Positions 9,001-16,349 are shown, numbered from the stretch's first letter. The stretch: DNA of 17,427 bases from Bacteroidales bacterium (GCA_004557315.1 SFEH01000054.1:1-17427); one strand, 5' to 3'. Notes: a model not told the origin generated them from the letters alone. Numbers and translations are program-made.

Positions 9001-9153
9001 TTTCTGGATGATGTTTGCTCCGAGAATAGGCTCGCCTAATTCGTCAACTACAGTACCGGATACCGAAATGCTCTGTGCGTATGCCACTACAGGGAAGAGA
9101 CACAAAGCGATGAGAACCCAAAGGGACTTCATCTTGCGGATTGCGATTTCCAT
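6070..9153 (-). CDS. SusC/RagA-family TonB-linked outer-membrane transporter
   Basis: A 1027-residue outer-membrane transporter that imports its substrate with TonB energy and is capped by the SusD-like lipoprotein encoded downstream. A signal peptide ends near PVVAYAQ (about residue 27). A second in-frame ATG at 9130-9132 (MKSLWVL) would give an equally good signal. Residues 30-101 form the CarboxypepD_reg domain (SGTVVDELGEPILGANI, TDIDGNFSL). The TonB-box region is EDVVVIGYGTQRK, near 107-119. The plug follows, with RIRGQRSLSASNDPLIVLDG, the ILKDASSTAIYGSRGANGV signature and MITTNKG. The barrel runs to the terminal GLNVSF. No N-terminal STN domain is present. The gene leads the susC-susD operon behind a consensus promoter at 9223-9253. 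Confidence 0.96.
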   Translation of the reverse strand: MEIAIRKMKSLWVLIALCLFPVVAYAQSISVSGTVVDELGEPILGANIIQKGTTNGVLTDIDGNFSLKAPNGATLVVSYIGYETVEVKVTGTKPMQIVLAEDVKALEDVVVIGYGTQRKEAITGSVASVSSAKLMENPSSNITQALQNRIAGVDMQQTNTQPGAEMRIRIRGQRSLSASNDPLIVLDGIPFLGSLSDINPSDIKSMDILKDASSTAIYGSRGANGVIMITTNKGSMGTPAKVSYNGYVGFKTLFNPFPMMNGEEFTAMRKLAGKYTNGVDEVDGVNTDWQDMFYQTGISNSHDVTVSGGTQGGSYSFGAGYMHDEGVIPTQAFDRISVRANLDQKIGKYVRMGLSSTNTYNTTDGSQIGMYGVLQMSPIADPYNADGTMKRVVHLASDDVFVINKDILNGMKDTWLNHKQTLGTYNTLFGEVEAPWVPGLKYRINVGLNYRATKTGAFTGTGANSANENQVNSASIQHSEYMNWAVENVLTYDKTIADKHNINVVGMYSAEQTTYTQSHMSSQDIPAEYFQYFNIGAGRQNVTVNPNYQNYWQAGLVSWMGRIMYDYDGRYMASVALRSDASSRLAKGHQWHTYPAVSMGWNIGREEFMKDYEWIDNLKIRAGYGQTSNQAINPYTTLGTLGTTPYNFGDEGDPSYAMGYYPSKLANQELGWEYSSTWNYGIDFSLFNSRLSGTIEYYTMKTKDILLNVSLPSTAGVSSYMANIGETENKGFEMTLNGTIIDNKNGWTWEAGFNVAANRNKLTALASGADRDEGNGWFVGHPIDCIYDYVYDGLWNEGDKDYEYLQTLEPGGNEGMIKVKYDIERDANGKPVRSVGPDDRQIISLEPKFVGGFNTRVAWKNIDLNIIGAYQVGGKLVSTLYGGSGYLNLLTGRRGNVKVDYWTPENKDAKYPKPGGIQSGDNQKYASTLGIFDGSFCKIRTITLGYNFDKKLLKHTGLSALRAYFTVQNPFVISSDYYKESKLDPEPNSMSNQGQFHATQLGGHAIPVVGTNAPCTRNYLIGLNVSF

Positions 9154-9222
9154 AATGATTAGTTTTTAGTAATATTAAATAAATGTGTATAGTCAAAATA
9201 GGTAATGGTATTTTTGCCGGTG

Positions 9223-9253
9223 CAAAATTACACATTTCATAATATGTCTCAAA
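9223..9253 (-). promoter_or_regulatory. Consensus Bacteroidetes promoter of the susCD operon
   Basis: On the minus strand TTTG (9253-9250), a 19-bp spacer and TAATTTTG (9230-9223) match both elements of the primary-sigma consensus TTTG-N19-21-TAnnTTTG. The implied transcript start near 9216 gives a leader of about 60 nt before the SusC start codon. The leader is AT-rich, and I see no strong stem-loop or Shine-Dalgarno motif in it. Confidence 0.75.
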
Positions 9254-9309
9254 ATTTTTATGTCTCGCAGTTTTGTCTGTTTATCTCATCTTTGATACAA
9301 AAGCGAATT

Positions 9310-9348
9310 TTTTACTATCATTACCAGTCGCTTTCTTTCTTTTACCAT
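9310..9348. promoter_or_regulatory. Candidate operator in the susC/HTCS divergent gap
   Basis: TTTTACTAT (9310-9318) and TTTTACCAT (9340-9348) are direct repeats with 30-bp spacing, about three helical turns. They lie roughly 60-95 bp upstream of the susC -33 element. An overlapping inverted pair, AAAGCGA (9300-9306) with TCGCTTT (9328-9334), is also present. AraC-type outputs of hybrid regulators bind direct repeats upstream of the susC promoter, so the position is right. The AT-rich context makes chance matches likely. Confidence 0.3.
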
Positions 9349-9442
9349 ACTCAAATGTTTCAAATATTATCTTTTTTGTCTCATTAATGTGATATTTTTC
9401 CTTATTATTAGTCGCATTTATGCCTTAATCGAAAAATATTGC

Positions 9443-9450
9443 TATATTTG
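9443..9450 (+). promoter_or_regulatory. -7 box of the hybrid two-component regulator
   Basis: TATATTTG is an exact TAnnTTTG match. Transcription would begin near 9457, leaving a leader of only about 13 nt before the chosen ATG at 9470. This supports that start over the in-frame ATG at 9389, which would lie upstream of the promoter. Only a poor TTTA is found near the -33 position. Confidence 0.5.
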
Positions 9451-9469
9451 CAAAAAAAATATCATAATA

Positions 9470-12400
9470 ATGAAATATTCGCTCATTACTTTTTTTCTTT
9501 TACTTTATAGCGTCATCCCAACCACCGCGCAGGAGTTTATGTTCATGGTCGATGAGACGCTTTCGTCGAAACGAATTTCTGATATTTATCAAGACCATGA
9601 TGGATTTATCTGGGTTTCGACCGACAATGGTCTCAACCGTTTCGATGGCAATAAGGTCTTTGCCTATAACCATGTCGAAGGAGATACTCTGTCGTTGATT
9701 CACGACTTGGTCTATACCTCTTACGAGGATGATGATATGCATCTTTTTGTCGGCACATATCTTGGTATGCAATATCTGGACAAGCGAACCAACCGATTCT
9801 CGAGTTATGCCGTCTATGCTGATGGCCGTGACTTTGACGAGACAGTGTCGGGTTTCTGTAAGCTGCCCGATGGCTCTATCTGTTCGTTTGGTGATAATGC
9901 TTATAAGGTAACCATTGCCAATGGCAAGCCAGTAGCTTCAGAACTTGATTGGGATATTGATGCCCATGGTGTCTTTAGGGTCGCTTGCGACAACCAGAAT
10001 AACATCTGGGTGCTGAAGCGTGAAGATGGTCTCTATCGAATCCGCAATGGCAAGGCAAAGAAGATATGCCAGATTCAGACTCTTGATTTCTATATCTATG
10101 ATTTCCATATTGTCAATGGCTCGATATACATTGTTTCTACCGATAATGATGTCTATGTCTATAATCCCGACAATGACTCTGTTGTAAAATTCAATAACGA
10201 GCCTATTTCCAAGGCATCGATAAGATACCTTATTGACCACCGCCAGACATCCGACCTGATAGTGTGTACTGATGGCAATGGCTTCAAGATCATCAACCAT
10301 GCGACAGGCAAGGTGAATGATGTCATGCTCAACATACCTATGCAGCCATCCAATCATCTCAAGATACATAAGGTGATCCGTGACCAGAAAGGCAATATGT
10401 GGGTCAATCTTTACCAGAAAGGAATTGCAGCAATATCTTCTTCGCAAAACGCTTTTGGCTACTGGGGCAGCAAGTCGCTGGTCAATAACATCATTGGCAA
10501 AAGTCCTGTTGTAGCTTTGTGCAAAGATTCCAAGGGTAACATGTGGGTCGGCACAGATGGTGATGGTATCTATCGAATCTCTGACGATGGCGCATCTTCC
10601 TATCATTATCCGACCTACACCGATGGCGGAAATACTCCTTCCAATATCAGGACTATCTGTGCCGATTCCAATGGTGATGTCTGGTTTGGCTCTTATGGCA
10701 ATGGCATAGGCAGGATAGCGGCAAAGAACGGGAAATACTCCTCATGCGAGGACATTTTCCGCCGGCTTGATGTGCCTGTGACGCGCTTCTACGACATTGT
10801 TGAGGACGGCAACAAGCGTCTCTGGGCTGCATCGCTCGGTGCTGGAATCTTCTGCTACGATCTGACCCGTCAGAAGCTCGTGGAGGAACTCTCTTTCTAT
10901 AACGAGATCAACAAGTGGCAGACAAGCCTGCTTTATACCTCCGATAACCTGCTTTATGTCGGCACGTTCGACGGTATTTTCTATATCGACCTCTCGGCCG
11001 ACACTATTTCTCCGCGTCAGATGTTCGAGCGTGTCGCCATCAATTCGATGTATGAGGATTCCAAAGGTCAGGTGTGGGCAGGTTCCAATAATGGCTTGCT
11101 GCTTGTTGATACCACAGGCATATTACAGACTTTCTCGGTCAAGGAAGGCTTGCCTCAGGTGTCGATCAACAGTATCAACGAAGGCGATGACAACACCTTG
11201 TGGCTGGCATCCGACAAAGGCTTGATATCCTATTCTCCCTCTGCGCATTCAAGCGTGCGATATACGACTAACGATGGCTTGCAGAGCATGGAGTTCTCAA
11301 AACACAGTTCGCTGAAGGATGCTTCGGGCAGGATATGGTTTGCAGGTGAATATGGCGTTACTTTTTTCCGTCAGCAGGATCTTAATCTGTCGAGCCAAAA
11401 GCGTCATGCCCGCATCATTGACTTCCTCGTCAATAACGAGACTGTCTCGGTCGAGACTCTTTCCGATGGCAAACCCATCATATCAGAGCCTCTTGTCAAT
11501 GCTTCAACTTTCGAACTGAGCAGTTATGACAACTCATTTATTCTTGAATTTGGCACCTATGAACTTGATGTGCCAAAGAAGGCAGAGTTCTGCTATTCGG
11601 TCAATGATGGCAAGTGGAATGAAATCCCACCTGTACGCAGGCGAGCTTATTTCAATAATTTAGCTCCTGGTACTTACATAATTAAATATAAGATGATCGA
11701 CAACCTTGTCGAATCAGATGTGCAGCAAGTCAAGGTCGTGGTGCGTCCGTATTGGTGGATGTCGGGATGGGCAATCTTCTTCTATGTATTGTTCTTGGTC
11801 ATCGTCGTGACTTATCTCATCTATCATGTGCGTATCCTCTATCTTGCCAAGAAACGCAATGAGCGCCACAAGCGTGCCATCGAGATCAATGAGGCAAAGC
11901 TGCGTTTCTTCACCAATATCTCGCACGAAATCAAGACTCCGCTCTCGCTCATCATCAGCCCGCTCCAGAAACTGATGTCGTCCGACGATGACCCCAAGCG
12001 TCAGGATGCCTACCGCACCATGTATCGCAACTCGAAGATGCTGACCGACCTTATCAACCAGCTGCTCGATGTGCGTAAAATCGACAATGGCCGTCTCCAT
12101 CTCTGTTTCCGCAATGCAGATATCATTGTTATTCTCAAAGACCTGTGCTCTTACTTCAATGTCATTGCTGTCGAAAAGAATATCTCGTTCTCGTTCGTCC
12201 ACGATGCCTCTGAACTGTTCGTATGGATCGACCCCGACTATTTCGATAAGATTGTCATGAATCTGCTGACCAATGCATTCAAATACACACCTAATGGTGG
12301 TAACATCGTCTTGTCGGTCAAGACGATAGAGAAGACCGATGGAAAGAAGTTTGCGGAGATAATGGTCAAGGACAATGGTATTGGCATAAAGGAAAAGGAT

Positions 12401-13432
12401 TTGAGCCACATCTTCGAGCGATTCTATATCGCCGAGAACAATAAGGCTACTGGCTCGAGCAATGGCATTGGCTTGCATCTCACTCGCTCGATTGTCAACC
12501 TGCATCATGGCTCAATACGTGTCATGAACAATGCTGATGGAGTGGGTGCGTGCTTCGTGGTCGAACTCCCAATAGGCAAGGAACACTTCCGCAGCGATGA
12601 CACCTTGCTCGACGAAGAAACGAAGGTCAAGTCAAGTTCGAGCTTCAACCTGCTCATTGTCGATGACGATCCCGAGATACGCAACTATCTGCGCAAGGAA
12701 CTGTCGTCCGATTTCCATATCGACACATGCAGCAACGGAAAGGAGGCTTTGCAATATGTCTTCAACAAGCAGCCTGACATTATCATCAGCGATGTGATGA
12801 TGCCTGAAATGGATGGTATCACCTTGTGCAAGAAGATCAAGCAGAACATCGATCTCAATCACATCCCTATCATCCTGCTCACTGCCAAGTCCGACGAGAA
12901 CACCAACCTGCAGGGTCTGAAATATGGTGCCGATGCCTATATGACCAAGCCGTTCTATATTGAGATACTGCGTCGTACAGCTCTCAACCTCGTGAACCTG
13001 CGCCTGCATCTGCATAACATCTATACGGGTCAGCAGACTCAGGAGGAACGTCAGATCAAGATAGAGATGGAGAGCCCTAACAAGAAGCTGCTCGACCGTA
13101 TCATGAAGGTGGTCAATAACAATATCGGCAATCCTGACCTATCGATCGATATGATATGCGAGGAGGTGGGTATCAGCCGTGCGCATATCTATCGCAAACT
13201 CAAGGAACTGACCAACCAGAGTGGCCGCGACTTCATCAAGAACGTGCGTCTCAAGTATGCCGAGAACCTCTTGCTCGAAGACCGATATTCAATAGGCAAC
13301 ATTGCCGAGAAGGTGGGCTTCAAGAAACAGAGCAGCTTCACTTTGGCGTTCAAAGAGAAGTATGGCCTGCCCCCTCAGCAGTGGCGAGAGGCTCAAAAGA
13401 AGAAAGTTGATGGAGAGGCTCCACAACAATGA
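9470..13432 (+). CDS. Hybrid two-component system sensor/regulator (HTCS) of the susCD locus
   Basis: A 1320-residue single-chain sensor and transcription factor of the kind that controls polysaccharide utilisation loci. I start it at 9470, where MKYSLITFFLLLYS begins a signal peptide ending near TTAQ. Residues about 25-700 are periplasmic Reg_prop propeller repeats, with at least nine blades of the form G-x-hydrophobic-W-x-x-(S/T/G) (for example GNMWVGTDGDGIYRI). A Y_Y_Y domain follows near 700-755 (TYIIKYKMIDN), then one TM helix at about 762-785. The kinase has H819 in ISHEIKTPLSLI, N935 in NLLTNAFKYTPNGG, DNGIGI and SNGIGLHL. The receiver has LIVDDDPE, phospho-acceptor D1108 in IISDVMMPEMDG, and K in YMTKPF. 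The AraC-type HTH covers about 1210-1310 (ICEEVGISRAHIYRKL, AEKVGFKKQSSFTLAFKEKYG). All catalytic residues are present. It should bind a substrate fragment in the periplasm and activate the divergent susCD genes. Confidence 0.96.
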   Translation: MKYSLITFFLLLYSVIPTTAQEFMFMVDETLSSKRISDIYQDHDGFIWVSTDNGLNRFDGNKVFAYNHVEGDTLSLIHDLVYTSYEDDDMHLFVGTYLGMQYLDKRTNRFSSYAVYADGRDFDETVSGFCKLPDGSICSFGDNAYKVTIANGKPVASELDWDIDAHGVFRVACDNQNNIWVLKREDGLYRIRNGKAKKICQIQTLDFYIYDFHIVNGSIYIVSTDNDVYVYNPDNDSVVKFNNEPISKASIRYLIDHRQTSDLIVCTDGNGFKIINHATGKVNDVMLNIPMQPSNHLKIHKVIRDQKGNMWVNLYQKGIAAISSSQNAFGYWGSKSLVNNIIGKSPVVALCKDSKGNMWVGTDGDGIYRISDDGASSYHYPTYTDGGNTPSNIRTICADSNGDVWFGSYGNGIGRIAAKNGKYSSCEDIFRRLDVPVTRFYDIVEDGNKRLWAASLGAGIFCYDLTRQKLVEELSFYNEINKWQTSLLYTSDNLLYVGTFDGIFYIDLSADTISPRQMFERVAINSMYEDSKGQVWAGSNNGLLLVDTTGILQTFSVKEGLPQVSINSINEGDDNTLWLASDKGLISYSPSAHSSVRYTTNDGLQSMEFSKHSSLKDASGRIWFAGEYGVTFFRQQDLNLSSQKRHARIIDFLVNNETVSVETLSDGKPIISEPLVNASTFELSSYDNSFILEFGTYELDVPKKAEFCYSVNDGKWNEIPPVRRRAYFNNLAPGTYIIKYKMIDNLVESDVQQVKVVVRPYWWMSGWAIFFYVLFLVIVVTYLIYHVRILYLAKKRNERHKRAIEINEAKLRFFTNISHEIKTPLSLIISPLQKLMSSDDDPKRQDAYRTMYRNSKMLTDLINQLLDVRKIDNGRLHLCFRNADIIVILKDLCSYFNVIAVEKNISFSFVHDASELFVWIDPDYFDKIVMNLLTNAFKYTPNGGNIVLSVKTIEKTDGKKFAEIMVKDNGIGIKEKDLSHIFERFYIAENNKATGSSNGIGLHLTRSIVNLHHGSIRVMNNADGVGACFVVELPIGKEHFRSDDTLLDEETKVKSSSSFNLLIVDDDPEIRNYLRKELSSDFHIDTCSNGKEALQYVFNKQPDIIISDVMMPEMDGITLCKKIKQNIDLNHIPIILLTAKSDENTNLQGLKYGADAYMTKPFYIEILRRTALNLVNLRLHLHNIYTGQQTQEERQIKIEMESPNKKLLDRIMKVVNNNIGNPDLSIDMICEEVGISRAHIYRKLKELTNQSGRDFIKNVRLKYAENLLLEDRYSIGNIAEKVGFKKQSSFTLAFKEKYGLPPQQWREAQKKKVDGEAPQQ

Positions 13433-14114
13433 TGTCTTGCTCGCCAATGCGATGCTTGAGCCATAGCGTAATGCGTTCGTTGTCTTCTTCGGTCAATGGG
13501 TTGGCTGCAACGATCAGTGCCACTACAGTCTCTTGTACATTGTCGGCCTGTACTGTCGTACCTCGTGCCAAGGTGAGCTGCTCGACATCAGGAAACAGCA
13601 CTTGAATCTCTTTCAGCAGCTGAGGTGCCAGCTCATTGATCATGGTGAAGTGGCGCAGCTGATGGTCAAGCTCCGATGTCTGCATCTGCTGCTGAGTGAT
13701 GATTGCCTCAGCATTGTGCAGTTCCTTGCTGTCGGCAAGCAGCATCTGGCGGAACGACTCCAGATCCTCGTTCTGTGCGCTCTGCACCACATGCATCTCT
13801 ACACCCTCAAGGTCATATATTGGCAGATGCTCGCGCGCTATTCTCAGCGATGTCGAATCGACTTCCTGTCCGATCATCACTACGCTGAATGTCCGTGCGT
13901 CATAATCTATGTGGTGCGAAACAATCTGAGTCTTAGGGAAATGCATTTCCTGATTGATGAATCGGATGACATGCCGCTCGAAATAGCTCTGCTTCACCAT
14001 GCCTATGGTCAATATCACGGCAGGCAGCATTGTCACTATGGCAATCGAGTATATGATGCGCTTCACCTTGGTCTCGTGCTGATGGTTGATATAGGCTTTC
14101 TTCTCAAACTTCAT
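13350..14114 (-). CDS. DUF389 protein, C-terminal fragment
   Basis: The open frame extends upstream to 14195, but residues ahead of LIGAVFIMKF are shadow sequence. The first sensible start is the ATG at 14112-14114 (MKFEKKAYINHQH), 17 bp past the upstream stop, so translational re-initiation is conceivable. It encodes about 254 residues: a basic linker, one membrane helix (RIIYSIAIVTMLPAVILTIGMV) and the soluble C-terminal domain usual for DUF389 proteins of Bacteroidetes. The last 25 or so residues, after IGEQDIIVVE, are read antisense through the 3' end of the HTCS gene and look like a non-homologous extension. Confidence 0.5.
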   Translation of the reverse strand: MKFEKKAYINHQHETKVKRIIYSIAIVTMLPAVILTIGMVKQSYFERHVIRFINQEMHFPKTQIVSHHIDYDARTFSVVMIGQEVDSTSLRIAREHLPIYDLEGVEMHVVQSAQNEDLESFRQMLLADSKELHNAEAIITQQQMQTSELDHQLRHFTMINELAPQLLKEIQVLFPDVEQLTLARGTTVQADNVQETVVALIVAANPLTEEDNERITLWLKHRIGEQDIIVVEPLHQLSSFEPLATAEGAGHTSL

Positions 14115-14131
14115 GATGAAGACCGCACCAA

Positions 14132-14701
14132 TTAAAGGAGCGCACCAGCTGCATATGCCCAGTTGGCAGTAGCAAGACCGAATCCCACCGTACACAATGG
14201 TGGCATCAAGGCGGTGGCAATGGCAACACCAGGAATCACATTGCCCGATTTCTGGCTGTGGCTGCTCAGTGCAATGATACCTGCCAGACCGCCGCAGAGA
14301 GCAATCAGAACGTCGTAGATGGTAGGTGAGGTGCGTGCCAAAAGCTCGCTCTTGGCATCGTCAATCGGCGTGATAAGGAAATAGATCGTAGCCGTGGTGA
14401 TACTGAATATAGTGGCGACAATGAAATTGCGCCAGCTGCGTCGCAGCAGTTCAAAGTCGTATATTCCAGCTCCCAAGCCCATGCCTGTGATAGGACCCAT
14501 GAGCGGAGAGATAAGCATCGCACCTATGATGACTGCAGCCGAGTTGGTGTTCAAGCCAAGCGAAGCCACCAGAACGGCAATCACAAGAATCCAGAGCTTG
14601 GCTCCGCGGAAGTCAACACCTCGCTCGATATTCTCGATCACCTCCTGCTCACTTGCCGCATCCTCGCCAAATAGAAACAAATTTTTTATGTAGTTTAGCA
14701 T
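14132..14701 (-). CDS. DUF389 protein, N-terminal fragment
   Basis: This open part encodes 189 residues: a short cytoplasmic N-terminus with a charged helix (SEQEVIENIERGVDF), then about five membrane segments near 34-50, 54-78, 92-112, 129-146 and 155-176. Conserved blocks include GLNTNSAAVIIGAMLISPLMGPI, spread over residues 49-71, SELLARTSPTIYDVLIAL, and PGVAIATALMPPLCT. It ends abruptly at GALL instead of continuing into the next helix. The start ATG is immediately downstream of the octamer repeat array. As a stand-alone product it would lack the last core helix and all of the C-terminal domain. Confidence 0.6.
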   Translation of the reverse strand: MLNYIKNLFLFGEDAASEQEVIENIERGVDFRGAKLWILVIAVLVASLGLNTNSAAVIIGAMLISPLMGPITGMGLGAGIYDFELLRRSWRNFIVATIFSITTATIYFLITPIDDAKSELLARTSPTIYDVLIALCGGLAGIIALSSHSQKSGNVIPGVAIATALMPPLCTVGFGLATANWAYAAGALL

Positions 14702-14707
14702 ATCCGT

Positions 14708-14811
14708 ATAACCTCAAAACCTTACAACCTCAAAACCTTACAACCTCAAAACCTTACAACCTCAAAACCTTATAACCTCACAACCTCAAAACCTCACAAC
14801 CTCACAACCTC
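14708..14811. repeat. Tandem array of thirteen 8-bp units between menA and the DUF389 gene
   Basis: Thirteen contiguous octamers of the form A(C/A/T)AACCT(C/T) fill 104 bp with no gaps. ACAACCTC and AAAACCTT alternate through most of the array, giving about four 16-bp higher-order units. On the minus, transcribed strand each unit reads (G/A)AGGTT(G/T/A)T. The array includes the last three codons and the stop of menA (14802-14811) and ends 7 bp before the DUF389 start codon. An 8-bp unit is prone to slippage and copy-number change. Because the menA stop recurs in the first units, copy changes should alter the intercistronic distance and leave MenA intact. Confidence 0.9.
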
Positions 14812-15647
14812 ACCGCCACCAACAGCACATAGAGCACATTGATCAAACCTGCACACATCAGCAGCTTGTTGAATGTCGCGCCCTTGGCTTTGGTGACAGC
14901 TGCAAACAGGCAAAGACCAGGGACAAGCACCAGCATTGGCAGATTGAGTCCGAAAGCAAGATATGCCATCACGGGCATCAGCAGCACCACTGCCAGCATA
15001 AGACCTTCGCCAGCTTTCTTGCCAAATCGCACGGGCAAGGTACGCTTGCCCACTCGCCTGTCATCATCCATGTCGCGCAGGTTATTGATCAGCAGCACGC
15101 ACATCGAGATCAGTCCACAGACGGCTCCGGCACAGAACACTTCCCACGAAAAGCCGCCCGTCTGCAAGTAGTATGTTCCCGATGAGGCGATGACGCCATA
15201 ATAGAGAAACACAAAGATGTCGGCAATGCCGAGGTACGACAGTGAGTGGCTCGTGGCAGTATAGAGCCAAGCAAAGAGCAAGGCAGTCACGCCGATGGCC
15301 AATATCACCCACCCTCCAGTCAGCACCAAGTAGAGACCCGTGATGATGCAGATGGCCAATGTCAGGAGACACGCCCTACGCATCTGCTTCTCGCTCACTT
15401 CCCCTTCTGCCAGGGCTCGCTTGAAGCCTGCGCGTCCTTTCTTGTCAGTGCCTCTGACAAAGTCGTAGTAGTCGTTGATCAGGTTCGAAAGTACCTGCAA
15501 TCCCAAGGCACATACTATCGTCATCCATGCCACTGTCCATGACCCTACTGGCTCGCCCATGGTGAGCAATGCCACTACCACAGGACAGAGAGAGGCAAAC
15601 AGCGTCTGCGGACGCACTATCCTGAACCATAGCAGTACGTTCTTCAT
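14802..15647 (-). CDS. menA: 1,4-dihydroxy-2-naphthoate polyprenyltransferase
   Basis: A 281-residue integral membrane UbiA-family prenyltransferase. It attaches the polyprenyl tail to 1,4-dihydroxy-2-naphthoate, giving demethylmenaquinone. The first Asp-rich motif is NLINDYYDFVRG (N58, D59, D62) and the second is NNLRDMDDDRRVGKRT (D192-D196); both bind Mg-diphosphate. About eight to nine hydrophobic helices span the chain, and the N-terminal WFRIVRPQTL is typical of MenA. The gene starts 6 bp after the menG stop, so both are on one transcript and encode consecutive pathway steps. This context argues for MenA over other UbiA enzymes. The final codons and stop lie inside the octamer repeat array. 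Confidence 0.93.
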   Translation of the reverse strand: MKNVLLWFRIVRPQTLFASLCPVVVALLTMGEPVGSWTVAWMTIVCALGLQVLSNLINDYYDFVRGTDKKGRAGFKRALAEGEVSEKQMRRACLLTLAICIITGLYLVLTGGWVILAIGVTALLFAWLYTATSHSLSYLGIADIFVFLYYGVIASSGTYYLQTGGFSWEVFCAGAVCGLISMCVLLINNLRDMDDDRRVGKRTLPVRFGKKAGEGLMLAVVLLMPVMAYLAFGLNLPMLVLVPGLCLFAAVTKAKGATFNKLLMCAGLINVLYVLLVAVRL

Positions 15648-15653
15648 ACCTCG

Positions 15654-16349
15654 TTATTTTGTTGCTGTGTAGAGAGTCGTGATGCCAAAAGTCATTGTCT
15701 TGAACTTGGCATTCTTGAAACCAGCATCACGTAGATGCTCAATCATCTCATCGCCCCAGATGAACTGCTTCACGCTGTTCAGAAAATACGTGTAGGCAGA
15801 GCCATCGTTGCTGATGACCTTGCCTAACCATGGCATGATATGCGAGAAGTAGAGGTCGTAGCCCCAGCGTATCACGGGGTTCTTTGGATATGAGAACTCA
15901 AGGATGACGAGCTGTCCGCCAGGCTTCATCACCCTGAACATCTCGCACAGTCCGCGATCAAGGTCCGAGAAGTTGCGGATGCCATAGGCACAGGTCACAG
16001 CCTCAAACTGACAGTTATCGTATGGCATGTCGAGCGCACTGCCCAACATGAAATCCACTTGTCCTTTCATGCCTGCCTTCGTCACCTTCTCAATGCCGAT
16101 GTTCATCATTTCCTGACTCAGGTCGATACCAGTCACATGTTCTGCTTTCTTCTTCTTGATCGCTGTCATTGCCACATCGCCCGTGCCTATTGCCACATCG
16201 AGCATCGACTTCACAGGTTTCATCCCACCGATGGCCTTGTTGCGCCACCAGATGTCGATGCCCAATGAGGTCACGTGGTTGAATTTGTCGTATGTCTTGG
16301 CAATGCCGTCAAACAGCTTGCCAATATTTGCTTTTTCGTTAAGACTCAT
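15654..16349 (-). CDS. menG: Demethylmenaquinone methyltransferase (MenG/UbiE family)
   Basis: A 231-residue class I SAM-dependent methyltransferase, also annotated as ubiE, that converts demethylmenaquinone to menaquinone. I place the start at 16347-16349 (MSLNEKANIGKLF) because a consensus promoter lies just upstream and an in-frame ATG at 16400 would precede it. The UbiE signature near the N-terminus is FDGIAKTYDKFNHVTSLGID (about 13-32). The SAM-binding motif I is MLDVAIGTGD (49-58), with I replacing the more common T or G in DVATGTGD. Later family blocks are CAYGIRNFSDLDRGLCE, MKPGGQLVILEFSYP and AYTYFLNSVKQF. The leader is only about 20 nt. It is the first gene of the menG-menA-DUF389 unit. 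Confidence 0.94.
   Translation of the reverse strand: MSLNEKANIGKLFDGIAKTYDKFNHVTSLGIDIWWRNKAIGGMKPVKSMLDVAIGTGDVAMTAIKKKKAEHVTGIDLSQEMMNIGIEKVTKAGMKGQVDFMLGSALDMPYDNCQFEAVTCAYGIRNFSDLDRGLCEMFRVMKPGGQLVILEFSYPKNPVIRWGYDLYFSHIMPWLGKVISNDGSAYTYFLNSVKQFIWGDEMIEHLRDAGFKNAKFKTMTFGITTLYTATK

Larger units (their letters stand above)
13350..14701 (-). pseudogene. DUF389 family membrane protein gene, reading frame broken
   Basis: One DUF389 (COG1808-like) gene is split between two minus-strand frames. The first frame runs from the ATG at 14701 and stops at TAA 14132-14134, directly after NWAYAAGA. The second frame carries the continuation LIGAVFIMKFEKKAYI and the usual C-terminal domain. From memory, intact relatives have about 24 residues between GA and the KF(E/P)K motif, most of them a membrane helix; stitched together, these frames leave only about 10. 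A frameshifting deletion of roughly 40 bp is therefore the simplest reading, not a single-base error. The copies of CGCACCA at 14124-14130 and 14141-14147 flank the break. The family's function is not established. The gene lies last in the menG-menA transcript, and its 3' end overlaps the convergent HTCS gene. Confidence 0.75.

Noticed and set aside
9389..9469. Longer N-terminus for the hybrid regulator (start at 9389)
   Set aside because: It lies upstream of an exact -7 box at 9443-9450, and the signal peptide begins at 9470.
11714..12508. 264-codon minus-strand open frame
   Set aside because: It is antisense to the kinase domain of the HTCS gene; the opposite strand has full catalytic motifs.
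14708..14811. CRISPR array
   Set aside because: The units are 8 bp and contiguous with no spacers, and no cas genes are nearby.
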